Positions 32,219 to 41,466 of a stretch of 64,000 bases of DNA are shown here, in pieces (position 1 is the stretch's first letter; the number at the start of each line of letters is the position of its first letter). Below the pieces are notes generated by a model that saw nothing but the letters and a program-made list of their open reading frames with translations, ran no database searches and had not been told where the DNA came from. The position numbers were made by a program, and so were the translations under genes. This DNA is from Sphingomonas_L flavalba_A (GTDB lineage: Bacteria > Pseudomonadota > Alphaproteobacteria > Sphingomonadales > Sphingomonadaceae): NCBI RefSeq assembly GCF_047553045.1, contig NZ_CP180208.1, forward strand, positions 2,728,001-2,792,000, given 5' to 3'.

Positions 32219-33574
32219 ATGCGCATTTTGCTGGCGACGGTTGCGGTGGGCCTGCTCCCCGCAACCCCGGCGCTCGCCGCCGAAACGCCGACCTGCACCG
32301 CAGAGGGATGCAGCGCCCGGATGACCGCGGCCGAGGTGCTGCGCGTCGCCGAGCGAATGGTCCTCGACCGCAAGTTCGACGAGGCGAAGCCGCTGCTCGC
32401 CGCGCTGGAGCACGCGCCGCAATACAAGATGGAGCGGCAGTTCCTGATCGGCTATGTCGCAGTCGAAACCGGCGACCTGGACGGCGCCGTCGCCGCATTC
32501 CGCGCGGTGCTGCGCGACCGGCCGGACATGACCCGCGCCCGGCTGGAACTGGCCCGCGCGCTGATGCTGCAGGGCAAGGACGCCGCCGCCGACCACCATT
32601 TCCGGCTGGCCGAGGAGGCATCGAGCCTGCCGCCGGAAATCGAACGGACGATCCGCAGTTCCCGCGCGATCATCCGCAACCGGCGCAACTGGTATTTCAA
32701 CTTCGATTTCGGCCTGGTGCCGGACAGCAACGTCAACAGCGCGACCAACGCCGAAACCCAGAACAGCACCCTGCAGATCGACGGCCAGCCGATCGCCTTC
32801 GAACTGGGCCGCGACGCGCGGCGGCGGTCCGGCGTCGGCCAGACATTCGGCGTACAGGGCGGCATGCGGCTGGGGCTGAGCGAGAAGGTCGCGCTGGCGA
32901 TCGACGCCAGCGGCCAGGCGACCAACCAGCGCGGGACCAGCAACGACGACATATCGCTGCTGCTCGCCGCCGGGCCGGAGGCGACGCTGAGCCCGCGCAC
33001 CCGCGCCAGCATCCAGGCGCTTGGCCTTGTCCGCTGGTACGGCGGCACCGCGGTGCAGAAGGGCGGCGGCGCGCGGATCAGCTACCAGCGCGACCTGTCC
33101 GCTGGCCAGCGGGTCAGCGGCCGGATCGAGATCCGCCGTTACGATTCGGACTATGGCAGCCAGTATGGCGGCTGGAGCTATGGCGGATCGGCCAGCTACG
33201 AGCGGGTCGTGCGCCGCACGATGATCGCGTCGCTGACCGGCTTTGTCCGCCGCGAGGATTTGCGCGGCGATGCCTATGCCAACACCGAGCTGGGCGTCAG
33301 CGCCGGCATTGGCGGCGAGCTGCGCCACGGCATCAACGCCGGTCTTTCCGGCAGCGTTTCGCGCGCCTGGTACGACGCGCCGATCCCGCTGCTCAGCTTC
33401 GACGCGCGCAAGGACTGGCGGCTTTACGGCCGCGCCTATGTCGGCCTGCGGTCGATCCGGGTGCTCGGCTTCTCACCGTCCGTCACCTATACCTACAGCC
33501 GCAACGCGTCGCACATCGCGCTGTACGACACCGCCCGCCACCGGATGCAGTTCGAACTGGCCCGCTATTTCTGA
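32219..33574 (+). CDS. Slam-type surface lipoprotein assembly modulator (type XI secretion)
   Basis: 451 residues from ATG 32219. A signal peptide (LLATVAVGLLPATPALAA) precedes TPR helices at ~35-140 (FDEAKPLLAALEHAPQYK, GDLDGAVAAFRAVLRDRPDM). A C-terminal outer-membrane barrel of the DUF560 type follows from ~155 to a terminal Phe (QFELARYF), with repeated amphipathic strands. Slam carries TbpB-like lipoproteins across the outer membrane. Two bases separate it from the lipoprotein gene, so they form one transcription unit. Confidence 0.85.
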   Translation: MRILLATVAVGLLPATPALAAETPTCTAEGCSARMTAAEVLRVAERMVLDRKFDEAKPLLAALEHAPQYKMERQFLIGYVAVETGDLDGAVAAFRAVLRDRPDMTRARLELARALMLQGKDAAADHHFRLAEEASSLPPEIERTIRSSRAIIRNRRNWYFNFDFGLVPDSNVNSATNAETQNSTLQIDGQPIAFELGRDARRRSGVGQTFGVQGGMRLGLSEKVALAIDASGQATNQRGTSNDDISLLLAAGPEATLSPRTRASIQALGLVRWYGGTAVQKGGGARISYQRDLSAGQRVSGRIEIRRYDSDYGSQYGGWSYGGSASYERVVRRTMIASLTGFVRREDLRGDAYANTELGVSAGIGGELRHGINAGLSGSVSRAWYDAPIPLLSFDARKDWRLYGRAYVGLRSIRVLGFSPSVTYTYSRNASHIALYDTARHRMQFELARYF

Positions 33575-33646
33575 GCGCTGATCCTTGCCCCCACGCCCGA
33601 CTGGCGGCATAGGGACGGCGACCAGCCCCCGGGACCAGCAGAATCC

Positions 33647-33876
33647 ATGAAAACCCGCATTTTCGTTACCCTGAAGAACGGCGTTCTCGACCCGCAGGGC
33701 AAGGCCATCCACCACGCGCTCCACGCCCTCGGCTTTGCCGGTGTCAACGACGTGCGCGCCGGCAAGCTGATCGAGCTGGACCTGGCCGACGGCACCAGCC
33801 GCGAAGAGATAGAGGCGATGTGCAACCGCCTGCTCGCCAACACGGTGATCGAGAATTTCCGCATCGAGGACATGTG

Positions 33877-33877
<1 letters not shown>
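33647..33877 (+). CDS. purS: Phosphoribosylformylglycinamidine synthase subunit PurS
   Basis: 76 residues (KTRIFVTLKNGVLDPQGKAI, then GVNDVRAGKLIELDLADG). PurS is the small dimeric scaffold that couples the glutaminase PurQ to PurL. Its TGA overlaps the purQ start by one base (TGATG), implying coupled translation. purL is not in the window. Confidence 0.95.
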
Positions 33878-34545
<668 letters not shown>

Positions 34546-34554
34546 AGCGGCCGG

Positions 34555-35277
34555 CTACACCCGCGTCCTGAACGGGGTGAATTCGGTGCCTTCGTCGAAC
34601 ACGTCGACGCCCTCGCGGCGCTTCAGCCAGCCGACGGCAACGTAGGTGACCGGGGTCAGCGCCGCTTCCCAGCCGACCTTCAGCGCCCAGTTGGTGGCGA
34701 GGACGACGAACACCTGATGGGTTTCCCACACGCCGAGGAAGGCGAGCGGATAGAAGATCAGGCTGTCGACCCCCTGACCGAAGATCGTCGAACCGATGGT
34801 GCGCGCCCACAACATCCTGCCGGCGGTCATCACCTTCATCCGCGCCAGCACGAAGCTGTTGACGAACTCGCCGGCCCAGAAAGCGACGATCGAGGCGAAA
34901 ACGATGCGCGGCACCTGTCCGAACACCGCTTCATAGGCGCTCTGCCCGTCCCAGCCCTTGGCCGGGGGCAGGCTGACCACCACCCAGCTCATCAGCGCCA
35001 TGAACGACAACGCGCCAAAGCCGGCCCAGATGCAGCGGCGGGCGCGGGCATAGCCGTAAACCTCCGTCAGCACGTCGCCGATCACGTAGGATAGCGGGAA
35101 AAACAGGATGCCGGCGCCGAACATGAAACCGCCGACACTGGCGACCTTGCCGGCGCCGATCACGTTCGACAGCAGCAGGATGGCGACGAACGCCGCCATC
35201 ACGAAATCGAAATAGCGGAAATGCGTGCCCGCCAGCGCGTTGGCGGTTGTCGCCGCCGGCCCGGAATTGCTGTCCAT
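34555..35277 (-). CDS. Queuosine precursor transporter (YhhQ/QPTR family)
   Basis: 240 residues from ATG 35277 (MDSNSGPAATTANA); the upstream frame is not family-like. Six hydrophobic helices are visible (FVMAAFVAILLLSNVIGAG, FPLSYVIGDVLTEVYGYA, SFMALMSWVVVSLPP). The family signature SYVIGDVLTEVYGYARAR is clear. It imports 7-cyano-7-deazaguanine or a related precursor across the inner membrane for tRNA modification. Confidence 0.9.
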   Translation of the reverse strand: MDSNSGPAATTANALAGTHFRYFDFVMAAFVAILLLSNVIGAGKVASVGGFMFGAGILFFPLSYVIGDVLTEVYGYARARRCIWAGFGALSFMALMSWVVVSLPPAKGWDGQSAYEAVFGQVPRIVFASIVAFWAGEFVNSFVLARMKVMTAGRMLWARTIGSTIFGQGVDSLIFYPLAFLGVWETHQVFVVLATNWALKVGWEAALTPVTYVAVGWLKRREGVDVFDEGTEFTPFRTRV

Positions 35278-35343
35278 CGCGCCAGTCTTAGACCGGTTTC
35301 GCCTCTGTGCAATCGCGTCGCGGCTTGCTAGCGCACGACGCAC

Positions 35344-35420
35344 GGCCCCGTAGCTCAACTGGATAGAGCACCTGCCTTCTAAGCAGGATGTTGCGTGTTC
35401 GAGTCACGCCGGGGTCGCCA
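35344..35420 (+). tRNA. tRNA-Arg (anticodon UCU)
   Basis: 77 nt with an encoded CCA end. Acceptor GGCCCCG pairs with CGGGGTC with one G-U pair; D-arm AGCTCAACTGGATAGAGCA; anticodon arm CCTGC-CTTCTAA-GCAGG gives UCU; T-arm CGTG-TTCGAGT-CACG. A standard cloverleaf that decodes AGA/AGG. Confidence 0.96.
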
Positions 35421-35433
35421 CCCTGCCCCGCGC

Positions 35434-35985
35434 CTATGCGTCGGCGGCACACCCTTCCCTGCGGCCGCGTATCGCGGCACCGGCGAGGCCGAATCCGGCG
35501 ATCAGCAACGCCCATGCCGCCGGTTCCGGCACGCCGGCATAGGCGTCGATCGTCATCCGGTAACGGCTGTCGTCCCACGCCGACAGCGTGATCGCGTGAT
35601 TGGTATCGCTGAAACGGGTCACCTCGCCCGTGCCCGGACCGGTGCGGGTGTAGCTGTCCGGGCCGAAGTGGAAGGTCTCGTAATACCGGGCTTCGCCGCT
35701 GTGCGAACGGTAATCGTCGAAGAACAGGTTGTTCCCGCCGATCCACGCCCCGTCGCCATCATACATGTTGTAGGTGATGTCGTAATAGCCGGACACATAG
35801 GAAACGAGCGGGCGCTCGAATTCGACCAGCACGACATAGGTTGTCATCGGCTGGGCAACAAAGCGGATCTGGTCCGGCCCCGACAGGGAAAAATCGCCTT
35901 CGACGACGTGCCGGGTCACCGTTGCCGCGTTGACGCTGGTCGCGCATGCCAGCGCAGTTGCCAGTCCGAGCCAAGAGAATCGCAT
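35434..35985 (-). CDS. Secreted PEPxxWA-CTERM protein
   Basis: 183 residues. Signal peptide MRFSWLGLATALACATSVNA, a strand-rich body (GPDQIRFVAQPMTTYVVLVE), and a C-terminal sorting tag VPEPAAWALLIAGFGLAG followed by RGRREG. Exosortase-type processing is expected from the tag. The function is unknown. It sits next to tRNA-Arg without a same-strand partner. Confidence 0.85.
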   Translation of the reverse strand: MRFSWLGLATALACATSVNAATVTRHVVEGDFSLSGPDQIRFVAQPMTTYVVLVEFERPLVSYVSGYYDITYNMYDGDGAWIGGNNLFFDDYRSHSGEARYYETFHFGPDSYTRTGPGTGEVTRFSDTNHAITLSAWDDSRYRMTIDAYAGVPEPAAWALLIAGFGLAGAAIRGRREGCAADA

Positions 35986-36667
35986 GGCAGTCTCCCCTTT
36001 TGCGGGAAGCTGCCGTGGGCCGCCGGTTTCTGTCCACAGGAAACCCGTCCCGATCGTGCCATATTGAGACGACCGGATGGATCATAGGGGCAGGCCGTGG
36101 GCAGCGACGCCACCGGGGAACCGGCGGCGCCAGGTTGCCCGCAGCCAGACTATCGATCGGGGGTGCTGTCCTCAGCGACGCGAGAGGGCTGGCTGCGAGC
36201 GGCTGGACCATGGCCGGGAATTGTGGGGAAAGTGTGAACGCCCCGCCCGATTTCCGCCCGAAGCGCGCAGGCCGGCCTGCACGGGTTACGCCGGACATAT
36301 TCGCCGGGCATACCCGGAATGCGCCAGAAAACCCGCCGAATGACAAGAAAATGTCCGGTTAAATACCCGCGCCCGACGGAGGCCCGCGTCACACCGCGCG
36401 GCTAACGCAACGTCCCGTCGCATTTTGCTGCGCGGTTGCTGCGCGGAAGCGTTTGGTGGCTTGCGCTACCGGTGACATTCGGGGCAATATATATGCGTCC
36501 GGAAGAAACCGCTCCACCCGGTCGGTTGAGCTTTCGGGTTGCAACGAGCCGGCGTTTCCCCCACCCCTGGAAACGTCGGCTTTTTCCGTTTTGGGCCAAC
36601 GCCTTGCCGGCGGCGGTGCGCCCCGCGCCCCGGATGCCCGCAACGCCGGAAAAACGCCCGCGAAACG
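35986..36667. other. About 680 bp without a supported gene
   Basis: Only low-quality overlapping frames occur. The left part should hold the promoter of the minus-strand PEP-CTERM gene. The right part lies downstream of the pnp terminator. No tRNA, known riboswitch or repeat array is visible to me. Confidence 0.5.
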
Positions 36668-36690
36668 AAAAAGGGAGGCCGAAGCCTCCC
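36668..36690 (-). terminator. Rho-independent terminator of pnp
   Basis: Read on the minus strand: GGGAGGC-TTCG-GCCTCCC followed by TTTTT. Seven-base perfect stem with a stable UUCG-type loop, 27 bp after the pnp stop. Confidence 0.88.
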
Positions 36691-36717
36691 TTTCCCGCAT
36701 CCGGCGAATGCCGATGC

Positions 36718-39042
36718 TCAGTCGTCGTCGCGCGACAGGAAGGCCGGCGCGAATTCGGGCGCCGGGCCGTCGTCCCGGTCGTTCGATTCGCGACGCGGGC
36801 CGCGATCACGCCCACCGCCGCCACCGCGACGCGGGCCACGATCGCCACCGTCGCGGCGCGGGCCGCGATCACGGTCGCCGCCGTCACGCCGGGGGCCGCG
36901 ATCGCCACGCGGACCACGGTCCTCACGCGGCGGGCGGGTGTCTTCCAGCTCAGCGCCGGTTTCCTGGTCGACGACGCGCATCGACAGGCGAACCTTGCCG
37001 CGCTGGTCGACCTCGAGCACCTTGACCTTGACCTCCTGCCCTTCGGACAGGGCGTCGGAGACCTTCTCGACCCGCTCGTTGCGGATCTCGGAGACGTGGA
37101 CGAGGCCGTCCTTGCCGCCCATGAAGTTCACGAACGCGCCGAAATCGACGAGGTTGACCACCTTGCCGGTGTAGATCTTGCCGACTTCCGGTTCCTCGAC
37201 GATGCCGAGGATCCAGTTCTTCGCGGCTTCGATCTGCGCCGGGTCGGACGAGCTGATCTTGATCAGCCCTTCGTCATCGATGTCGACCTTGGCGCCGGTT
37301 TCCGCGACGATCTCGCGGATCACCTTGCCGCCGGTGCCGATCACTTCGCGGATCTTGCTCTTGTCGATCTGCAGCGATTCGATGCGCGGCGCGTGGGCCG
37401 ACAGCTCGGTCCGGCTGTGGTCGAGCGCCTTGGCCATCTCACCCAGGATATGAGCACGGCCGTCATGCGCCTGGGCCAGCGCCTGCTTCATGATCTCTTC
37501 GGTGATACCGGCGATCTTGATGTCCATCTGCAGGCTGGTGACGCCTTCGCTGGTGCCGGCGACCTTGAAGTCCATGTCGCCCAGATGATCCTCGTCGCCG
37601 AGAATATCGGACAATACCGCGAACTTCTTGCCTTCCAGGATCAGGCCCATCGCGATGCCCGACACCGGCCGCTTCAGCGGCACGCCGGCATCCATCAGCG
37701 ACAGCGAGCCGCCGCACACCGTCGCCATCGACGACGAGCCGTTGGACTCGGTGATGTCGGAGGTGACGCGGATCGTGTAGGGGAACTCGTCCTTGGTCGG
37801 CAGCACCGGGTGCAGCGCCCGCCAGGCCAGCTTGCCGTGGCCGATCTCACGCCGGCCCGGCGCGCCGAAGCGGCCCACTTCGCCGACCGAATAGGGCGGG
37901 AAGTTATAGTGCAGCATGAAATGCTGGTAATGCAGGCCGGTCAGCCCGTCGATCATCTGCTCCGAATCCTTGGTGCCAAGGGTGGTGGTGCAGATGCTCT
38001 GCGTTTCGCCGCGGGTGAACAGCGCCGAACCGTGGGTGCGCGGCAGGAAACCGGCGACCGCCTCGATCGGGCGGATCTGGGTGGTCGAGCGGCCGTCGAT
38101 GCGGCGCCCGTCCTTCAGGATCGCGCCGCGGACGATTTCCGCTTCCAGCTTCTTGACCAGCTTGCCGGCGACCATCTGGTCCTGCGGGCTGGCGTCGGCG
38201 AAGGCGTCCTTCGCCTTGGCGCGCGCTTCGTTCAGCGCGTTCGACCGCTCCGACTTGTCGGTCAGCTTGTAGGCAGCGGTGATATCCTTGCCGACCAGCT
38301 TCTTCAGCTTGTCCTTCATCGCGGCGGTATCGGACTGCGCGGGCAGATCCCACGGCTCCTTCGCCGCCTGCTCGGCCAGCTTGATGATCGCGTCGATCAC
38401 CTTGCGGCTTTCGCGATGGGCGAACATCACGGCGCCGAGCATGACCTCTTCCGACAGCTCCTTCGCTTCGGATTCGACCATCATCACCGCGTCGTGGGTG
38501 GCGGCGGCGACCAGATCCAGATCGCCGGCGGCAACCTGTTCGTCGGTCGGGTTCAGCACATATTCGCCGTCGACATAACCGACACGCGCGGCGCCGATCG
38601 GCCCCATGAACGGCACGCCCGACAGGGTCAGCGCCGCCGATGCGGCGACCATCGCCAGAATATCCGGCTCATTCTCGCCGTCATAGCTCATAACCTGAGC
38701 GATAACGTTGATTTCGTTGTAGAAACCATCCGGGAACAGCGGGCGGATCGGCCGGTCGATCAGGCGCGACGTCAGCGTTTCCTTCTCGGTCGCGCCGCGT
38801 TCCCGCTTGAAGAAGCCGCCGGGAATGCGGCCGGCCGATGCGTATTTTTCCTGATAGTGAACGGTGAGCGGGAAGAAGTCCTGCCCTTCCTTCACCTTGC
38901 GCGCCGCGGTGACGGCGCAGAGAACCACGGTTTCGCCGAGCGTCGCGAGCACCGCGCCGTCGGCCTGGCGGGCAACGCGGCCCGTTTCGAGAGTCAGCGT
39001 CTGACCGCCCCACTCGATTTCCACTTTCTTGGTATCGAACAT
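36718..39042 (-). CDS. pnp: Polyribonucleotide nucleotidyltransferase (PNPase)
   Basis: 774 residues from ATG 39042 (MFDTKKVEIEWGG). Phosphorolytic 3'-5' exoribonuclease of the degradosome. Two RNase PH cores with the linking alpha domain, then KH (SKIREVIGTGGKVIREIV, ~residues 560-620) and S1 (GKIYTGKVVNLVDFGAFVNF, ~630-700). The last ~70 residues are an Arg/Gly/Asp-rich tail (RGPRRDGGDR-type repeats) ending APAFLSRDDD, an extension beyond the E. coli enzyme. Last gene of the rimP-pnp cluster. Confidence 0.96.
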   Translation of the reverse strand: MFDTKKVEIEWGGQTLTLETGRVARQADGAVLATLGETVVLCAVTAARKVKEGQDFFPLTVHYQEKYASAGRIPGGFFKRERGATEKETLTSRLIDRPIRPLFPDGFYNEINVIAQVMSYDGENEPDILAMVAASAALTLSGVPFMGPIGAARVGYVDGEYVLNPTDEQVAAGDLDLVAAATHDAVMMVESEAKELSEEVMLGAVMFAHRESRKVIDAIIKLAEQAAKEPWDLPAQSDTAAMKDKLKKLVGKDITAAYKLTDKSERSNALNEARAKAKDAFADASPQDQMVAGKLVKKLEAEIVRGAILKDGRRIDGRSTTQIRPIEAVAGFLPRTHGSALFTRGETQSICTTTLGTKDSEQMIDGLTGLHYQHFMLHYNFPPYSVGEVGRFGAPGRREIGHGKLAWRALHPVLPTKDEFPYTIRVTSDITESNGSSSMATVCGGSLSLMDAGVPLKRPVSGIAMGLILEGKKFAVLSDILGDEDHLGDMDFKVAGTSEGVTSLQMDIKIAGITEEIMKQALAQAHDGRAHILGEMAKALDHSRTELSAHAPRIESLQIDKSKIREVIGTGGKVIREIVAETGAKVDIDDEGLIKISSSDPAQIEAAKNWILGIVEEPEVGKIYTGKVVNLVDFGAFVNFMGGKDGLVHVSEIRNERVEKVSDALSEGQEVKVKVLEVDQRGKVRLSMRVVDQETGAELEDTRPPREDRGPRGDRGPRRDGGDRDRGPRRDGGDRGPRRGGGGGRDRGPRRESNDRDDGPAPEFAPAFLSRDDD

Positions 39043-39240
39043 CTGATTTCCTTCATCCGGCGACCCTATGCCGCCGGGGCCTGTCCGGCCTCTTGGAGCG
39101 AGGCCGATGCGGGCTAGCCGGCCCGCGCGGTTCGGAACTCGTCTGGTCCCGGCGGACGTACGGCCGGATTGCCGCTTGCCCTTGATCCGCCACGCGGCGC
39201 GCGGCGGCTGCACCCCCGCACCGTGCGGGGGCATTTACGA

Positions 39241-39266
39241 GAACGGCCCCGTAGCGGGGCCGTTCG
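39241..39266 (-). terminator. Hairpin after rpsO (possible terminator or processing site)
   Basis: GAACGGCCCCG-TAG-CGGGGCCGTTC (39241-39265) forms an eleven-base perfect stem right after the rpsO stop. A second GC hairpin (CCCCCGCAC/GTGCGGGGG, ~39213-39233) follows. U-tracts are poor, so it may stabilise or process the rpsO-pnp transcript rather than end it. Confidence 0.6.
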
Positions 39267-39268
39267 GA

Positions 39269-39538
39269 TTATTTGCGAAGACCCAGCTTCGCGATCAGTG
39301 CGGTGTAGCGTTCGCCGTCCTTCTTGCGGAGATAATCCAGAAGGCTGCGCCGCTTGTTGACCAGCATCAGCAGACCGCGGCGCGAGTGATTGTCCTTGGC
39401 GTGCGTCTTGAAATGCGCGGTCAGGTTGACGATCCGTTCGGTGAGGATCGCGACCTGCACTTCGGGCGAACCGGTGTCGCCATCGACGCGGGCATTGTCC
39501 TTGATCAGCGCTTCCTTGCGCTCAGCGGTAATCGACAT
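39269..39538 (-). CDS. rpsO: 30S ribosomal protein S15
   Basis: 89 residues from ATG 39538 (MSITAERKEALI), the usual family start; an ATG two codons earlier has worse spacing to the GGAAAGGA site. Four-helix protein binding 16S rRNA; conserved GSPEVQVAILTERIVNLTAH and NHSRRGLLMLVNKRRSLLDY are present. It lies 14 bp after truB and before pnp, the classic order. Confidence 0.97.
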   Translation of the reverse strand: MSITAERKEALIKDNARVDGDTGSPEVQVAILTERIVNLTAHFKTHAKDNHSRRGLLMLVNKRRSLLDYLRKKDGERYTALIAKLGLRK

Positions 39539-39552
39539 CGTCATCCTTTCCG

Positions 39553-40431
39553 TCAGAGGTTGAACCCGCGCACCACCCGGACTTCCCGGTCGGAAACCTC
39601 AACGAGAGCGACGGGGGTTTCGCCCAGCATCGCGAAGTTGAGGCCCTGGTTTGCGGCGATCCCGACCAAGACCCGCCCCTGACGGAGCAGCCCTGCCTGA
39701 TCGGGGGTGAGGGATAGAGCCGGGATGTCGTCCAGCCCCGCCCTCAGCGGCAGGCATATGTCTTCAAGGCGGCGCGCTTGCCCCAGTTCCGCCAGTTTGT
39801 CCAGCGAAATCGCGGAGTCGAGGGTGAACGGCCCGGCCTTCAAACGGCGCAGCATGACGACATGGCCGACGCTGCCGAGGGCATGGGCGATGTCGCGCGC
39901 CAGGCTGCGGATGTAGGTGCCCTTCGAGACATGGGCGACGAGGGTCAGGAACGGCTGGCCCTCGTCGATGCTGAGCGCGTGGATGGTGACGGCGCGCGGC
40001 GCCAGCGTCACATCCCCGCCGGCGCGGGCCAGCGCATAGGCGCGCGCGCCATCGACCTTCAGCGCCGAGAAAGCCGGCGGTACCTGCGCGATCGCGCCGG
40101 TGAAGCGGGGGAGCACCGCCTGAACATCCGCCAGGGTCGGCATGACGGCGGAGGTGGCGACCACCTGCCCTTCCGCGTCGAGCGTGTCGGTCTGCGTGCC
40201 GAAGGCGATGGTGAAGGCGTAGACCTTGTCGCTGTCGAGCATCCGCCCGGCAAGCTTGGTCGCCTCGCCCAGCGCCACCGGCAGTACGCCCGACGCCAGC
40301 GGGTCAAGCGTGCCGCCGTGGCCGACCTTCACCTTCGGATAGCCGCCGGCGCGCAGCGCGCGCTTGACCGCGGAGACGACCTGGGTGGAGCCGGGGCCCA
40401 CCGGCTTGTCGATGATCAGCCAGCCATGCAT
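39553..40431 (-). CDS. truB: tRNA pseudouridine-55 synthase
   Basis: 292 residues. Makes pseudouridine at position 55 of tRNA T-loops. Catalytic Asp43 lies in HGGTLDPLASGVLPVALG; KVYAFTIAFGTQTDTLDAEG and SKGTYIRSLARDIA are family blocks. The C-terminal PUA-like domain is short. Start ATG 40431 (MHGWLIIDKPVGPG). Confidence 0.95.
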   Translation of the reverse strand: MHGWLIIDKPVGPGSTQVVSAVKRALRAGGYPKVKVGHGGTLDPLASGVLPVALGEATKLAGRMLDSDKVYAFTIAFGTQTDTLDAEGQVVATSAVMPTLADVQAVLPRFTGAIAQVPPAFSALKVDGARAYALARAGGDVTLAPRAVTIHALSIDEGQPFLTLVAHVSKGTYIRSLARDIAHALGSVGHVVMLRRLKAGPFTLDSAISLDKLAELGQARRLEDICLPLRAGLDDIPALSLTPDQAGLLRQGRVLVGIAANQGLNFAMLGETPVALVEVSDREVRVVRGFNL

Positions 40432-40462
40432 CGCCGGCCCATGCCCGGATCGCGCGGCGCTG

Positions 40463-40846
40463 TCAGCCTTTCTTCTTCGCCTTGGCCGGCGGCGGCGCCG
40501 ATGTGACCAGGCTGGTCAGCGGGCAACGCTGCCCGCGCACGACGATCGTCGAGAAGCGGTCGAGGGTGTTGAGCGCCCGCCCGGCGTCGAAGCCGACGGC
40601 ATTGGCAAAGGGCAGCTCCGTACACGGCCCGATCAGCGTCGCGCGATACCATTGGCGGCGCAGGTCCTGGATATAGACGGCATCGTTGCCGTCCGCCTGC
40701 CAGCTGTTGATGCTCGACGAGGCGAAAGGGATGCTCGCCTCGACGCCAAGCACGCGCGGCTTCTGGTCTTTGGCGGCGCCCGGCGCGGCGAACAGCGCGG
40801 CACCGGCCAGCGCGGCCAGCGCCAGACCAAGGCGGTTGCTTTTCAT
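40463..40846 (-). CDS. DUF6491-type exported small protein
   Basis: 127 residues from ATG 40846. Signal peptide (LGLALAALAGAALFAAPGAA), then a small domain with two cysteines (GPCTELPF and RGQRCPL), which could form a disulfide in the periplasm. The C-terminus is Lys/Ala/Pro-rich. This resembles DUF6491 proteins of sphingomonads and caulobacters; no function is known. It lies between GNAT and truB on the same strand. Confidence 0.75.
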   Translation of the reverse strand: MKSNRLGLALAALAGAALFAAPGAAKDQKPRVLGVEASIPFASSSINSWQADGNDAVYIQDLRRQWYRATLIGPCTELPFANAVGFDAGRALNTLDRFSTIVVRGQRCPLTSLVTSAPPPAKAKKKG

Positions 40847-40926
40847 GATACGCACTCCATCACGATGACGGCGCATCATCGCACGACATGGCTGGCGCGT
40901 TCCTGAATGACGCCGAATTCATTTGT

Positions 40927-41466
40927 TCAGGCGGGGCGCCATTCGTCCTTCAGGATCGCGAACAGCGCGGTGTCGCGGACATGGCCGGTCCAGGTCACCC
41001 GATCCTGCCGCATCACCCCTTCGCGGACGCCGCCGACCCTGGCGACGGCGGCCTGGCTGCGGGCGTTGCGGACGTCGACGCGGAATTCGACCCGGCGATA
41101 GCCGCAGGCGAAGGCATGGCCGATCATCAGCCGTTTCAGCCGGCGGTTGAGGCCGGTGCCGCGCACCGCCGGGACGATGTAGCTCATCCCGATCTCGATA
41201 ACGCCGCGCGCCGGATCGGGCGCGATATAGGCGGTCATGCCGACCAGCCGGGCGTCCGACAGGATGGCGAAGGCGGCGTAGCGCGGGTTGGCGATCAGCG
41301 CGGTGAAGCTCGCGTCGAAATGCGCCGGGCCATAGGACAGGCTGTAGATCGCCCAGATATCCGGGTCTTCCGCACAGGCGGCGCCAAGCGCGGCGCGATG
41401 CGCCTCGACCAGCGGCTCCAGCCGCAACGTGCCGTCGGTCGGCGGGCGCCGCAGCGCGTCCGTCAC
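40927..41466 (-). CDS. GNAT N-acetyltransferase (RimJ/RimL type)
   Basis: 179 residues, GTG start at 41466 overlapping the tdk stop (GTGA). The fold is visible: RLEPLVEAHRAALGAA, FAILSDARLVGMTAYI, IEIGMSYIVPAVRGTGLNRR (acetyl-CoA loop) and RRVEFRVDVRNARSQAAVAR. The substrate is unknown. Translational coupling to tdk suggests co-expression but not a shared pathway. Confidence 0.88.
   Translation of the reverse strand: MTDALRRPPTDGTLRLEPLVEAHRAALGAACAEDPDIWAIYSLSYGPAHFDASFTALIANPRYAAFAILSDARLVGMTAYIAPDPARGVIEIGMSYIVPAVRGTGLNRRLKRLMIGHAFACGYRRVEFRVDVRNARSQAAVARVGGVREGVMRQDRVTWTGHVRDTALFAILKDEWRPA

Noticed and set aside
35347..36000. tRNA-Arg(UCU) as an integration site
   Set aside because: No integrase gene or repeated tRNA 3' end is visible near it within the window.
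36436..39117. 893-codon plus-strand open frame
   Set aside because: Antisense to pnp, whose KH and S1 domains are certain; the frame is a shadow.
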